Assembly: GCA_963210315.1 (NCBI GenBank)
Contig: OY723249.1
Location: forward strand, 551,569-615,568
From: Rhynchopus euleeides
Lineage: Eukaryota > Euglenozoa > Diplonemea > Diplonemida > Diplonemidae
DNA length: 64,000 nt
Direction of reading: 5' to 3'
Part shown: piece by piece, positions 1 through 11,600 of the stretch
Layout of the letters: the number at the start of each line of letters is the position of its first letter
Numbering within the stretch: position 1 is the first letter of the stretch
Notes under the pieces: model-generated
Database searches by the model: none
The model's input: only the letters and a program-made list of their open reading frames with translations
What the model was told of the DNA's origin: nothing
Made by a program: the position numbers and the translations under genes

Positions 1-444
1 GCATGCGGGAGTGCTGCGGAGCCCTGCCCCTGAGGGGGGTACAGGGAGTGTCCTGTCTGTGACACCGAGCCCAGCCCTTGAGGGGCATACGTGGGCTGGA
101 CGATCCCCTGGGGGGCCGCATGAGGGACAGCACCCAGCCCTTGAGGGGCTTGCATTGGGTGCCCCTGGGCGGACAGAGTGGCAGAGCCCGACCCTTGAGG
201 GGCGTACATGGGGTGCACTTGGCCCGTCGGTAACACCGAGCCCAGCCCTTGAGGGGCATAGGTAGGCTGGACGAAACCCAGAGGGGCGGCCTGCGCGACA
301 GCACCTGGCCCTTGAGGGGCCTGCAGTGGGTGCACTTGGTTCGCTGGCCTAGCAGAGCCCGGCCCTTGAGGGGCGTACACGGGATGCACATGTCCTTGAG
401 GGACAGGGGAAGGGAGGGGGGGCACGACAGAGGGAGGGAAGACA
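1..444. repeat. higher-order minisatellite
   Basis: The core CCCTTGAGGGGC recurs about every 54-63 bases (near 78, 139, 191, 246, 309, 361). The spacers between cores fall into three types that recur in the same order: one with ACACCGAGCCCAG, one with GGCTGGACGA, and one with CAGAGCCCG. The real period is therefore a three-unit block of about 171 bases. It can be read through in several frames, but the residues differ between units and I see no reason to call it coding. Confidence 0.7.
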
Positions 445-446
445 GG

Positions 447-863
447 TTCTGCAGGGGCCTGGGGGGAGTGATGTGTGTTAGGGAAGGGCACGGAGAAGGC
501 CTCAGCCACTTCAGTCGCGGCCGCACTCACCTTTTCCTCTGCGCTCGCTTTCGTGGTCCGGTCCCCTTCCGGGTCCTCACCGCTTCCCACAGCGAACGCG
601 CACAGCGGGCAACACCACTCGCTCGCCCCTTCGCCCTTCACAAACGGGCTGAGGGCCCCTGTTTCGCCTGACACTGCCTTCCACTCCGGGCAGATCACCC
701 GACCCCGGCACCCACACCTCCAGCACTGCTCCGATTCCGCGCTTTTGTGCTCGATGGCACAGCGCGGAAAGATGCAGCGCGCACGCGGCTCGGCGGGCTT
801 AACGCCCTCCGGAAGGACAGGTACTGTGACCTTGCTCCAATCGACCGAGCTCAGCTGCGACAT
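447..863 (-). pseudogene. gag-like 5' fragment of a YR retrotransposon, copy 1
   Basis: The minus-strand frame opens at an ATG at 863 and begins MSQLSSVDWSKVTVP. It contains two paired-cysteine groups, CIFPRC with CWRCGCRG, followed by CCPLC. The N-terminus of the gag-like protein of the complete element at 16607-17677 has the same layout: a start like MATLDWDTLKVP, then CIFETC, CHDCGG and CPEC. This is therefore the zinc-finger head of a related gag, cut after about 139 codons where the repeat unit ends. No recombinase or RT follows. It is a truncated, probably non-functional remnant. The match was made by eye only. Confidence 0.6.
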
Positions 864-1239
864 ATTTTACTGAGTACGAACCCAGTTTTTGTTTGTACGA
901 ACGGTGCCTGCTAGTGCATGTGTGCAGATACCGAACGCTGCCACGAGTCTTTTTAGTGCGAAAAGCTAGCTGTTCTTCCAAAAAAAGTCTATCCTATACC
1001 CTGATCCAACAGCGGGCGAAAAAATCGAACCGCTGACTACCGGTTGAAACAGCTCCCACCGGGAGCCGTCCTACACAGCTCCAGGCCGTACTCCAGGCCA
1101 ACCACGGGGCTCTCAAGGCCCAGGAGTTAGCCTGCTTGACAGCCGACCCTGCAGAGAGGGCTCGATACCCGGAAGAACTGTGTTCCAGCACATGGTTGAC
1201 TGCAGAGATAGGTGGGCACTGGAGGGAAATCTTCGACCA

Positions 1240-1375
1240 ATTAGCCACGATCGCCCACGATCGTGGGAATAATTGAATTTTTTTTCACGATCGTCCAATT
1301 AGCATCCAATTAAAACGATCGTTTTTTTTCACGATCGTGGATTTAATTGGACCGATCGTCACCATACCGTGATAT
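1240..1375. repeat. CGATCG palindrome cluster (repeated at 2382-2517)
   Basis: An AT-rich stretch holds about seven CGATCG cores, most as CACGATCGTG-type palindromes mixed with AATTG/CAATT pieces, so it can fold into several alternative hairpins. It lies upstream of the gag-like fragment start on the minus strand, where the leader or terminal repeat of the parent element would sit. A promoter or terminal-repeat role is possible but not shown. Confidence 0.5.
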
Positions 1376-1588
1376 TTTGCCTTGTGCAAAAACGTGATAT
1401 TTTTTAAACCCTGTGCCTGGAATTTTGACCGAGTTAGATAAAATTTTCAGTGCAATCCTTCAGCACCTCCCCCCTAGATTTTTAGGTTTTCTTGACCCAA
1501 TGGTCGAAATCTGCGACATAGTGGAAATCCCGGGGACATGTCGAATTCGAAAATTTTGGGTCAAAAAACCCCAGGGGGGACCCTTTGG

Positions 1589-2005
1589 TTCTGCAGGGGC
1601 CTGGGGGGAGTGATGTGTGTTAGGGAAGGGCACGGAGAAGGCCTCAGCCACTTCAGTCGCGGCCGCACTCACCTTTTCCTCTGCGCTCGCTTTCGTGGTC
1701 CGGTCCCCTTCCGGGTCCTCACCGCTTCCCACAGCGAACGCGCACAGCGGGCAACACCACTCGCTCGCCCCTTCGCCCTTCACAAACGGGCTGAGGGCCC
1801 CTGTTTCGCCTGACACTGCCTTCCACTCCGGGCAGATCACCCGACCCCGGCACCCACACCTCCAGCACTGCTCCGATTCCGCGCTTTTGTGCTCGATGGC
1901 ACAGCGCGGAAAGATGCAGCGCGCACGCGGCTCGGCGGGCTTAACGCCCTCCGGAAGGACAGGTACTGTGACCTTGCTCCAATCGACCGAGCTCAGCTGC
2001 GACAT
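1589..2005 (-). pseudogene. gag-like 5' fragment of a YR retrotransposon, copy 2
   Basis: This is the second copy of the truncated gag head, from the ATG at 2005, identical to the copy starting at 863. The frame stays open to 1460 because it runs into the upstream region of the other copy, so its last ~43 codons are junk readthrough. The Cys-rich head (CIFPRC, CWRCGCRG, CCPLC) is intact, and the coiled coil and tail found in the complete element are missing. Confidence 0.6.
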
Positions 2006-2728
2006 ATTTTACTGAGTACGAACCCAGTTTTTGTTTGTACGAACGGTGCCTGCTAGTGCATGTGTGCAGATACCGAACGCTGCCACGAGTCTTTTTAGTG
2101 CGAAAAGCTAGCTGTTCTTCCAAAAAAAGTCTATCCTATACCCTGATCCAACAGCGGGCGAAAAAATCGAACCGCTGACTACCGGTTGAAACAGCTCCCA
2201 CCGGGAGCCGTCCTACACAGCTCCAGGCCGTACTCCAGGCCAACCACGGGGCTCTCAAGGCCCAGGAGTTAGCCTGCTTGACAGCCGACCCTGCAGAGAG
2301 GGCTCGATACCCGGAAGAACTGTGTTCCAGCACATGGTTGACTGCAGAGATAGGTGGGCACTGGAGGGAAATCTTCGACCAATTAGCCACGATCGCCCAC
2401 GATCGTGGGAATAATTGAATTTTTTTTCACGATCGTCCAATTAGCATCCAATTAAAACGATCGTTTTTTTTCACGATCGTGGATTTAATTGGACCGATCG
2501 TCACCATACCGTGATATTTTGCCTTGTGCAAAAACGTGATATTTTTTAAACCCTGTGCCTGGAATTTTGACCGAGTTAGATAAAATTTTCAGTGCAATCC
2601 TTCAGCACCTCCCCCCTAGATTTTTAGGTTTTCTTGACCCAATGGTCGAAATCTGCGACATAGTGGAAATCCCGGGGACATGTCGAATTCGAAAATTTTG
2701 GGTCAAAAAACCCCAGGGGGGACCCTTT

Positions 2729-3990
2729 GGTTTCACCCCCTGCTGGGGGGCCTGGTGGGCGTTCAGGTGTGCTGAGACCCTTCGGGTTCTGACAGAGTGC
2801 AGCAATGGTAATCAACCGTCGTGAACGTACTTTCGTGCCGGCATGGCTATCCATGGGCACCGTGGCATGTCGCCGCATCCGTCCCGATCAACAAGTGCCA
2901 GAGGCAAATCAGGAGTCCAGGTCCAGTGCAGGCACCTGCGCTGCAGATACCCAAGGGACTGTTGTGCACAAAAATGCACACGCAAGGACATCAACTGACC
3001 GAGGCAATGCACCTCGCAGCCTATCGATTCGATTCGGGGCACCAAGCCTCACGAGCTGGTCACGCGATACCACGTTCCTCTGCGTGGCATATTCCGTGCA
3101 GCCGAAATGGCTTGGGCAGCAGTGCACAGGAACTTCTGCTGCACTGCGACAGGACAACCCAAGCACGTGCCGCGTACATCCGGAGGTGAAGTTGGATGAG
3201 GAAGATCGGTGGCTTCTGGGTGGAAGAGGGCCACCGCGTCCACGTCGCGGATAGCACACTCAGCACACGAGCGGGCGTTGCATGAAATCCCCCATGTGTC
3301 AACAGGGGAAATCGGCCTTTTAGGTGATCCTGGTCAGGAATAAAAATTTCCACACATATTTTTCGACTTCCTGAGGCCAAAAACCGGTGTTCCTGGACCC
3401 AGATGTGACATCTGGATGACATAATAAAAATCCAGAGTGCCTTAGAGGCGCGCGGGACATTTTTTTGGGGATCGTGGCTGGGGACCCCCTATTTTGGGGG
3501 ATTTCCCGTAGGTGGAAAATGTCGATTTTCCAATTTTAAATCACACTGGGGGCACCTGCGGGGCCATATTTTGCATTTTCAGACAGGGGACCTATACCCT
3601 ACAAACCCGATTTTCGGGTTTTTTGACCACTTTTTGCCTTGTGCGAAAACGTGATATTTTTTGGACAAAATTCCAGGCACAGGGTTTTAAGCACATGCAT
3701 GATGCGCAAAAGTGTAGGAGTGCTTCCGACGACCTGCTTCTTTTCAGTGTGTCTTACTACTTCGTGTTCACATGTGCTCCACACCCACATCAAAGCAGCA
3801 GGCTAGGGTGGTGGAAGCGTCACCGCATCATTAAGGAGAAGGAAGCACAGTCGCTACGCTTTTTGGACAAAATACCAGGCACAGGGTTTAAATGTTCTCG
3901 GCGGGGTGCAGTCCCTCGGTCTGGCTGACCAATAGCAGAAGGCAGGAGACCAAGGGGTTGAGGGGGAGGGGGAGGGGGTGTGGGGTGGGG
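2729..3990. other. no gene seen; repeat debris
   Basis: Short frames exist on both strands from 2805 to 3260, but none has a domain I recognise. At 3630-3690 and 3862-3890 the motif CCAGGCACAGGGTTT recurs next to TTGCCTTGTGC and AAAACGTGATATTTTTT. The same words occur, partly inverted, at 1378-1425 and 2520-2567, so this is probably debris of the same repeat family. Confidence 0.4.
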
Positions 3991-5031
3991 GGTGTGTTGC
4001 GTGTGGCAGGCAGAGAGACTGGGCCTTCGTTGACTTAGGTTATGGGCAGCGCAGCGGACACATCGAGGGTGTGGGCTGCACCGCACGTTCAGGAGAGGGG
4101 CCGGGTGCAAGGGGAGAGGGTGCCGTCGTAACGAGGGACGGCCGTTTTAGAAGAAACCCTGCAGTAATCCGCGGCGATAATAGAAACCCACATCGGCCTT
4201 CTGTGACGAGTGAGCTGCGCTGCTGGGCGCTTCCGCCACAAACATGCAGGCACGGGTAGGTCCGATGCACAGCGCAACAGTTCCAGAAGAGGGATTGGCC
4301 GTGTGGGGTGACGGGTTTCTGTTCTGGTGCGAATCACACTGTGGGGATACAGCAGGCGGTGACTGGGCCTGTGTGGCAGCCCCACCACACAGAGCAGGGG
4401 AAGAGAAAAGTGGGGAGTGTTCTGTACAAAAAAAGCAGCGTGCTGTGCGTCTCCTCTGGAGGAGGGCAGAGCTGCAGGCACGGCGAGCGATCCGTGGCCT
4501 GCAAGACTGACACACACACGGGCAGCACGCAGCCTTGGAACCGAGGGGAACGGGAAGGGGTTAAGGGGACACACGCAGTGCCATTCGAGCACCTCGATGT
4601 GGATGCAGGTGGGATGTGCAGGAGACCCGGTCCCTTCCTCAGGCCAGTCGTCATCGAGGAGTTGACGACATCAACCGGAGGGTGGGTGAGTTGCTTCCGC
4701 GCAGCTTTGGCTCACCAGCATCACCCCCGTCAGACGCGATCGGAAGTGGGATGCACTTCCGTTCCTGCGACTCCCAGCGCCAGGGTGGTGCGGTTTCCGT
4801 GCGCGCAATTGAAGCTGTTTTCCTGGCACACGAGCACACATACGCTGTATCATGATCAAGTGCGATACCAAACTGGGCCTGCTTCTTGGCGCGGCACACG
4901 GCCATGTATATGGACAGGCTGCATGCTACACGCACTCTGAGCTCACCGCAGAGGTCACTCGCGGTTTCATAAAACCAGAATCAGGCTTGTGCCGAAGGCA
5001 GTCGAGGATATAGCACCCACATGTACTGTAC
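3991..5031. other. no gene supported
   Basis: This is G-rich then mixed sequence without a convincing frame. Open frames on both strands are short and mutually overlapping, and lack domains or splice context. Minus-strand 4926-5031 may be the 3' end or 3' UTR of the membrane-protein gene next to it. Confidence 0.35.
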
Positions 5032-5849
5032 TCATCTACGGAGGCTGTACAAAAGAAAACGCACAGGAGAAAGAAGGGTGTGCAAAACAGGAAAATAAAT
5101 ACAACTGCGTATGCAAACGCAGAAGCAAAAACCACATCGGACGAGGGGCTGGTGTGCTCTACAGGAAACGTTGGGGCAGGCCGCAGCCCTGCCTGAAGCA
5201 CACACACCGTCCACAGTCTTCGTGATGGGTGGCGCACAGCATGTGAAGAAGCCGACCGTACTAACCGCCAGCCAGATCGCCTGCCCGCGCCCGTGTGGCT
5301 TACGCATCCGGACCAGTCACGGCGCCGGCTGCGGCCTCCGCCTGTGGGCAAGGGCAGTGGCAGCAGTGCAGCAGGGGAGCGGGGCAGCGGGGGAGCACAA
5401 CACCGCATGTCGCATGTCGGCAGCCATACCTTGTTCGACACCATCGAGCGGAAGTTTTCGTTCCCCATCAGGATGATGAGGATCCAGTTCACGATGATCA
5501 CCATGATGGTCCCCGCAGCAGCCGCGTTGGCAGAGTCCTCCAGGTCGCCGTTGTTGCTGTGTGCGTCCACCCGAGTGAGCCAGAACTCAGCATGATTCAT
5601 CAGGTACGCACTGGCCATCGCCGCAAACGCAATCAGGACCAGGTGCCACTCATCCGCACCCATGACCAGCGCCACGACGTTCAGCACCAGAAGGAAGAAC
5701 TCGAACCACACACCCCACCAGAACTGACGCATGTACTCATCCTTGTCGGTGAAGTTAGACAGGTTGTCGTGGTACGCAGCCACACCCGCAAGCATGACAA
5801 TCCACACAACCAGCAGCAGCACGATGAACACAATGTGCAAGGGCTTCAT
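5032..5849 (-). CDS. four-helix membrane protein, MARVEL-like topology
   Basis: Exon 1 is 5430-5849 (140 codons from the ATG at 5849), followed by a clear GTATGG donor. Its product has four strong membrane segments at about residues 5-26, 44-65, 68-86 and 108-128. The loop between the last two is short and polar, and the first starts right after the initiator. Four helices with short loops resemble MARVEL/tetraspan proteins, but I see no family-specific signature. The 3' part is uncertain. An acceptor after GGGCAG at 5281 keeps the frame (continuing AIWLAVSTVGFFTCC) and ends at a TGA at 5032. Alternatively the open frame running to 4926 has another very hydrophobic stretch (AYAVVFIFLFCTPFFLLC). 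A pyrimidine-rich tract with CAG lies about 50 bases before the start, so a 5' UTR splice or trans-splice site is likely. Confidence 0.6.
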
Positions 5850-6178
5850 CTTGATGTGTGTCTGTTTGCTGGGGTGAAAATCAAACCGGTATACCTGCAG
5901 TGTGAGAGGTGGATGTGGATGTGGCCAGCGCACGCAAATACGTCTGCAACCCCATGCAACGAGGGGGGGGGGGGACAGAACAAACATGGCAATTGCCATT
6001 GCGGCACATGGTGCCGCGATGTGCTCCACAGCTCGTAATGCATGTGCTTTGACCACAACGCCTCCCTTCTCATCCTCGCGATCTACCATCCAATCCATCT
6101 ACAGCCCTCGCAAGAACACAACGATACACCAAGGTATACATTAGCTGACATCTACAGGACACCTCACCCCCCCCCCCA
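5850..6178. other. upstream region of the membrane-protein gene
   Basis: No gene seen. On the minus strand, a CACTGCAG acceptor-like site precedes the start codon at 5849. The rest ends in a C tract against which the next inverted-repeat element begins. Confidence 0.4.
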
Positions 6179-6552
6179 CACGGTGGCCAGGATTTTGTGG
6201 GATATGGAAACGGGATATCCCGGTGGGATATCCCGCGGGGGAGGTCTCCCTCGCGGGTTTGGTATCCCGCCAGGGTGGGGGGTCATCTCCCCCCCGGGAG
6301 ATGACCTCATATCCCACGGGAGATGACCCCATATCCCACGGGAGATGACCCCATATCCCGCGGGAGATGACCCCATATCCCACGGGAGATGGCCCCATAT
6401 CCCGCGGGAGATGCCCCCATCTCCCGGGGGGGATATGACCCCCTACCCGGCGGGATATGGATTTTCCAAAACGCGGGATATGTCACTTTGAGACGTGGGA
6501 TATCCCACCGGCATATCCCGTTTTCATATCCCACAGAATCCTGGCCACCGTG
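6179..6552. mobile_element. CACGGTGG foldback element with internal minisatellite
   Basis: Bases from 6179 (CACGGTGGCCAGGAT) and to 6552 (ATCCTGGCCACCGTG) are inverted repeats of about 55 bases, continuing with GGATATCCC words. The flanks are CA on both sides (2-bp target duplication). The interior is about seven copies of a 22-24 base unit, CATATCCCGCGGGAGATGAC-like, itself partly palindromic. There is no coding capacity, so it is non-autonomous. It shares the first bases CACGGTGG with the elements at 51834 and 62329. Confidence 0.65.
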
Positions 6553-6655
6553 CACCCCTCTCAGCCCACCGCATTGCAAACCAACGCCCCACCCCCTCCC
6601 CGCGGCTGGACAACGAACAAGCCTGAGCTTGCTGCATTTCCCCACCCCCCCCCCC
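6553..6655. other. spacer ending in a C tract
   Basis: A short unassigned sequence between two inverted-repeat elements; it ends with a run of C. Confidence 0.3.
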
Positions 6656-6657
6656 TA

Positions 6658-7077
6658 GGGCTATGATGGGAAGGAAACGTGGAAACGTTTCCGTTTCCGT
6701 TCCCGTTTCCGTTTCCATATTTTCGATTTCGGGAAGGAAACGCGTTTCCTTCCGAAGGAAACGCCTGTGTATTTTGCACTGGAAAAGTTATCAACACACA
6801 CCAGCACGAACAAAGGGACACCACACCGAAGGAACAGGCCACCCAAACCCGCCCCCAAGACTTCGAAGAAGCGCGGCTTCAGTGTGGACCGGTCCGGAGA
6901 TCCTGTCAGACCAGGGGAAGTCCAAGCGACTGTGGTAAACGTGTGTTGTTTCCCCTGCTTCCCCAGTGCAAAGAGGGCGTTTCCTCAAAATAAGGAAACG
7001 TTTCCGTTTCCGTATCCGTTTCCGTTTCCTTATTTTCGATTTTTCGATGGAAACGCGTTTCCTTCCCATCATAGCCC
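6658..7077. mobile_element. TA-flanked MITE, GGGCTATGATGGG ends
   Basis: A 420-bp element begins GGGCTATGATGGGAAGG and ends with its reverse complement, with TA on both sides (6656-6657 and 7078-7079). Subterminal sequence is rich in GTTTCCGTTTCCG hexamer-like repeats, in opposite orientations at the two ends. There is no open frame of note. The TA duplication fits a Tc1/mariner-like or related transposase acting in trans. Confidence 0.7.
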
Positions 7078-7079
7078 TA

Positions 7080-8600
7080 GGGACGGTCACAAGGGTGAGA
7101 CAAAACCACTTTTTTCAGGTTCATGAAAAATCAACAAAAATCGTGTTTTCTTGATGAAAATCGTGCCCAAAACCTCCCGGAAACCGGTTCTGAGGCGGTT
7201 TGGCCATGTTTTGGCACCATTTGAGCACCGGAGAACAGTTGGAGAAACAGGTGACCACGGTTTGGTACCTGCCAGGCTTTTACAGGGTTGTGTTTTTTGT
7301 CGCCGTCGCTACAATTGACACGAGGCGTGATACTCAACAGTGCGTGCATCGTTCTCAAAGACTACATCAAAATCGGTGATATCCCTACGAAGCTGCTACC
7401 CAGTTGCTTCAGCTTCAGCAATTCTTCATGGTTCTGCACGGCCTGGCTGAAGGAGAGGCATGTTAGCAGTGTTTGGTGTCTGCTCTGCGAATATTCACGT
7501 TTGTGAAGCACTGTGAGTAGACCTCCGCTCTGCACTTGCGAGAGGTACACCACCACCTCGGGTCCGGAGCCAGTGGTGCTTGAATATGAGAACTTACACA
7601 GACCTGGAAGGTGCGGAGGGTTTTCTCCAGTTAGGGTCGTGTAGGGCAGCTCAACCAGCTTTGAATGTATGATTCAGTTTGTGGGTCGCACCACCGTTCC
7701 TTCAACTTGAGACTGGTTGCGATGATCAGGTATGCATGCTCATGGTCAATCATGATCCCTCAGGTGCAGGAAGGTCACAGCCGACGATGCCCCACCAGGG
7801 TTTGCAGGAACCTCCTGGAGGTGAGTGGGCTTTGCCTCGGTCGACCCGGGTTTGGGCAAAGGCCATGTCTGCACACTTCGCGAATCGGCTATCAGCCTCG
7901 CTTATTCCCGCCGCAGCCACCTGAAGGCCGGATGGTGATATTTGCCGTCTCATTTGCGCTGCGCTCTTCATCGGCGGCACTCTCTCTTCTCGTCTCACCT
8001 GCGTCGTCACTCAGAGGTCACACAGTACAAGAGATTGCCTCTTCAAGGGGTACTGATATACTCTGCGTTTTGACGCGTGTAGTATGCACCACTCCCTGTC
8101 CACCCTCTTCCCCTCCCCGAAAGTTCACTCATCAAACCGGGACTCCGAAGTGGCCGGAAAATCATGATGTCAGTCATGATGTGCACTTCTTCCGAATATA
8201 GGGGTTCTTGAGGGCTTGTATCCGGCGCTTGCAGGGACATCGTGTATCAGTCCATGCGAGCATGCTTGTGAGGTACTTTTCGATAGCACTGTCCTACACA
8301 TCACTCGTTCGTGATGCGCGGGTGCATTTTTGGCGCTGTTTTGCGGTAATTTGTGCGATGATTGCCCGCGTTTCGTGTGAAGTGTGGTTACAAAACAGCG
8401 AGGTACCGAACCGTGGTCACCATTTTTAGAACCCTCAAATACACCCCCACAGAGGCACCAAAGGGTTCGAAACAGGGCAGAACACCATTTCCGGAGCGGT
8501 ATGGGCACTATTTTCTGGTTTTTCACCCATATGGGCGACATAGCGCAGAAGTTGGAATTTTTGGGTTTGTCACCGCTTTTCGGGGGCTTGTGACCGTCCC
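7080..8600. mobile_element. TA-flanked inverted-repeat element, GGGACGGTCACAAG ends
   Basis: The left end GGGACGGTCACAAG at 7080 and right end CTTGTGACCGTCCC at 8600 are exact inverted repeats. TA lies on each side (7078-7079, shared with the preceding MITE, and 8601-8602). A second inverted pair lies inside (GTGACCACGGTTTGGTACC near 7251 against its partner near 8405). The 1.5-kb interior has only short frames on both strands and no domain I recognise, so it is non-autonomous or decayed. Confidence 0.65.
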
Positions 8601-8673
8601 TAGGACCCCCCCCCCCATCCTCCTCCCCCCTGAGCTGTCTTCCCTGCAGCATACAGGCCTATTTTTTCACATG

Positions 8674-11600
8674 TCAATCGCGGCGCGAAGCCAGAACGTC
8701 ATGCAGCCTCGTCTCCGGTGGAACATCAGCAGCCTCGTTGTTGAGGCTAAAACTCCCAAACCTTTCGGGCCCCCGCCTGCGCAGCCTCTGCTGCCGCACC
8801 ACCGCAGGCACCGGCGGCACATCCTCGGGACCCACCCCCGCCGCCGCAAGAGGCATCCCCCCATGCCCCATATGGAAGCTGCTGTAGGGCGAACGAGCCT
8901 CTGTATCACCCCCCTCCGACTCCGACACTCCGAGGCTGCTGGGCGTCCCAGGCACATCCCCTCCCTCCACGGCGAAGGGCCACACCTGCCTGCCCAGCCA
9001 CGACGCCATGCGCCGGGCCGGGCTCTGCGAGCCCCCCGCGCTCCCGCCACGCCGCCCAGCCTTCCCCACACCGCCTGGCGAAGGGGATCTGCCACTCCGC
9101 CTCACAGAGGCCCGGTCGCCCCCAAGCTTGGGACGCGGCGTGCGCTGCGGGTGGCAGGTGGGCGAGGCAGTTTCGGGGAGGGGCCCGCCCCCTGCCGCTG
9201 CCGCTGCCGCGCGGGCCATCCGGCGGGTTGTCTGGGTGGAGGTGGTGGCCTGCGGGGCGCGCTGGGCGTACATCCCATAACCCTCGAGGGATGCGTTCAT
9301 CTGCATCACGGCGTCGACCGCTCCGCTGAACCTCGAAGCTGCGGCGGACGCAGCACCACCCCGAGGAGTGGTGGGCTGCTGTGGGGCTGAAGGGAGACCC
9401 CTCCCACTGTCGCCGGCTGCCGTCGCGGCATCCACGCTCCCCTCCACCTCCCCGAGGAGGCCTTGGAGATGCGGGGCGCCTGGAGAGGTCGGGCGATCCC
9501 TCCTGTGCATCCGGATCGCATCGTGCGACCTCCTCAGCAGCCTCTCATGCGCCTCCTCTCCCGCCCCCCACGGCTCAAACAACGCCCGGTCCTCCGGTGT
9601 CGGAAACGACGCCGTCGGGACGTGATCCGTCATGACGAGATCCTCGTCCTCATCGTCATCATCCTCCCCCTCCTCCCCACCCCAAAGCGAAGGCATCTCC
9701 GCCCGCCGCCGGAGCTGCCCCGCCTGCTTCGCCTGGAGGTATTCCAAATCCCCATAAGGGTCTGGGGGGGACAGAAGACCCTCCACGACAAACCGCCTCG
9801 CCCCCCCGGGGAATGCCTTCAGAGATGCGGCGGCGTTGCGGAGAATGTCCTGCAGGGCAGACCCTGCGGAGGCAAGCCTCTCCGGGGAGAAGGCGCGGTG
9901 GGCTGCCCAGGCTGCTGCAGAGGAGACCCGCTTGCGGGAGGAGGATGCGGCACCTCCGAGGGATTTGACAGATTGGGATGCGATGTGTGATGCACTCCGG
10001 TTCGCCCAGGCCGCTGCAGCCAGGGCGCCCCCCGCTAACACCGCGAGGTATTTTTCAAACCACCTCAGGAGCAGGTCCACCCCCCAAGCTGCATGCGCTG
10101 CGGCGAACTGGATCCCAACCTCCGACGCGCGGTGCGCTCTCCCTGGGAGAGAGCGGAGCAGCCGCAGCAACCCCACGGCAGCCCGGTAGAGCGTGGGGAG
10201 GCCGGCCTTCCGGGCAATCCAGGCGCAGGCGGTGCCAGCGGCTCGCCATGCCCGGAGGCGCGTCGCGGAGAGGGCAACCTCGCGGGGGCAGCGCGATGCG
10301 GCTCTCTCCTGCACCCCGCAGCAGGAGTAGTGAGCCCCGCGCGGCGCGGGTTTGGCGAGCGGCGGCGCGAAGTGCTCGCATGGGGTGGCGGATGATGCGG
10401 CGGCGGAGGTTGCGGGGGGGCATTCGTACACCCACACCCCGCGGTGGTCGTGCTTTCTGCGGAGCTCGAGGCAGCGCTCCGACTCCCAGTCGGTGCAGCA
10501 GCAGCAGGACCACCGGGTCTCACTCCACACCCCGGTGTGCCGGCGGAGAGAGCGCGAAGGGGAGAGCTCTTCCTCGTCCTCCCCAGGGTATCCCAAAGCG
10601 GCACGCCACGGCTTTGCTCTGAGGAGCCACACTGTCGAGGCGACTGCGGGGTTCCTCCAGAAGGCGCGGGATGCCGCTTCGCGGAGTTCCTTCAGCCTCC
10701 GCGGGATCTCGAGGAAGTCGCGGATAAGCCACGACCCCCACACCCGGCGCGCGGAGGCGCGGGCCGCCCAGGCGATCCCCCGGAGGAGATTCCCCGGGGC
10801 GTGCAGCAGGGCTCTGCCCAGCAGGACAAACCTCTCCTTCAGCTCCATCCTCCGCTGCCCAGGCGCCGGGGCTCCCCCTTCGCTCCGGAGGCGGAGCCAC
10901 CTCTGAAGCGACTCCGCAATCCCCGCGAAAAACGGCACGGCATATCCCGAGAACCCCTCTCCCCCCTCCTCGCTGGCATCCTCGCTGGGGTCAGCGGGGG
11001 CCGGCGGTGGGGTCGGGGGTGGCGGTGGAGGAGGCGTTTCGTTGATCTCGTATCTCGGAGGGGGGATCCAGCCGAAGGGGAGGGGCGTCGCGGCGCGGCC
11101 CGCGAGAAACTCCTCCAGGGATGCGCCTGGGGAGGAGGAGGAGGAGGTGGTGGTGTTGGCAAACGCGAAGGCACGCATCAGGTCCCGCTGCACCCCGTCC
11201 TGCCCCTCCACCACCTCGGAGAGCCCGCGGGGCGTCGGGTCGTTCTCCGCAAGAGGCCCTGGGGGGAGGAAAGGGTGAGGCTCCGCCTCTCCACCACGGC
11301 ACAGCCCACGCTGCGCCAGCGCCCTGCGATACGCCTCGGGGAGTCTGCCCAGCGCACCACCCCCATCCCCAGAGGGGCCCCCCTCCGGCATGGGAAAGAC
11401 GTCTCCGAGGAGCTTCTCCACCTCCGCAAAGCCTGCTGGGGTGTCGTTCACATCGGTCCCCTCGACATAAAGAGGCGGGCGCCGGTTGGGCCATGTCTCC
11501 GGAGCAGCACCCCCCGCGCCGCCGGGGGGGTTGCGGGGGGCGGAGGGGGGCCCTCCGGACGCGGAGGAGGGGAAGGAGGAAGGGGGTCCGGAAAAATCAC

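Larger units (their letters stand above)
445..2728. repeat. 1142-bp tandem duplication
   Basis: Bases 445-1586 and 1587-2728 are direct repeats with a constant offset of 1142 and look identical by eye. Each copy carries, on the minus strand, the first ~139 codons of a gag-like gene, then its upstream region, then a cluster of CGATCG palindromes. Identity over the whole unit means either a very recent duplication or an assembly artefact. Confidence 0.85.

Noticed and set aside
8362-9390. Plus-strand open frame of 342 codons
   Set aside because: It overlaps the 3' part of the 1425-residue minus-strand gene and has only GC-driven Pro/Arg/His-rich content with no domain.
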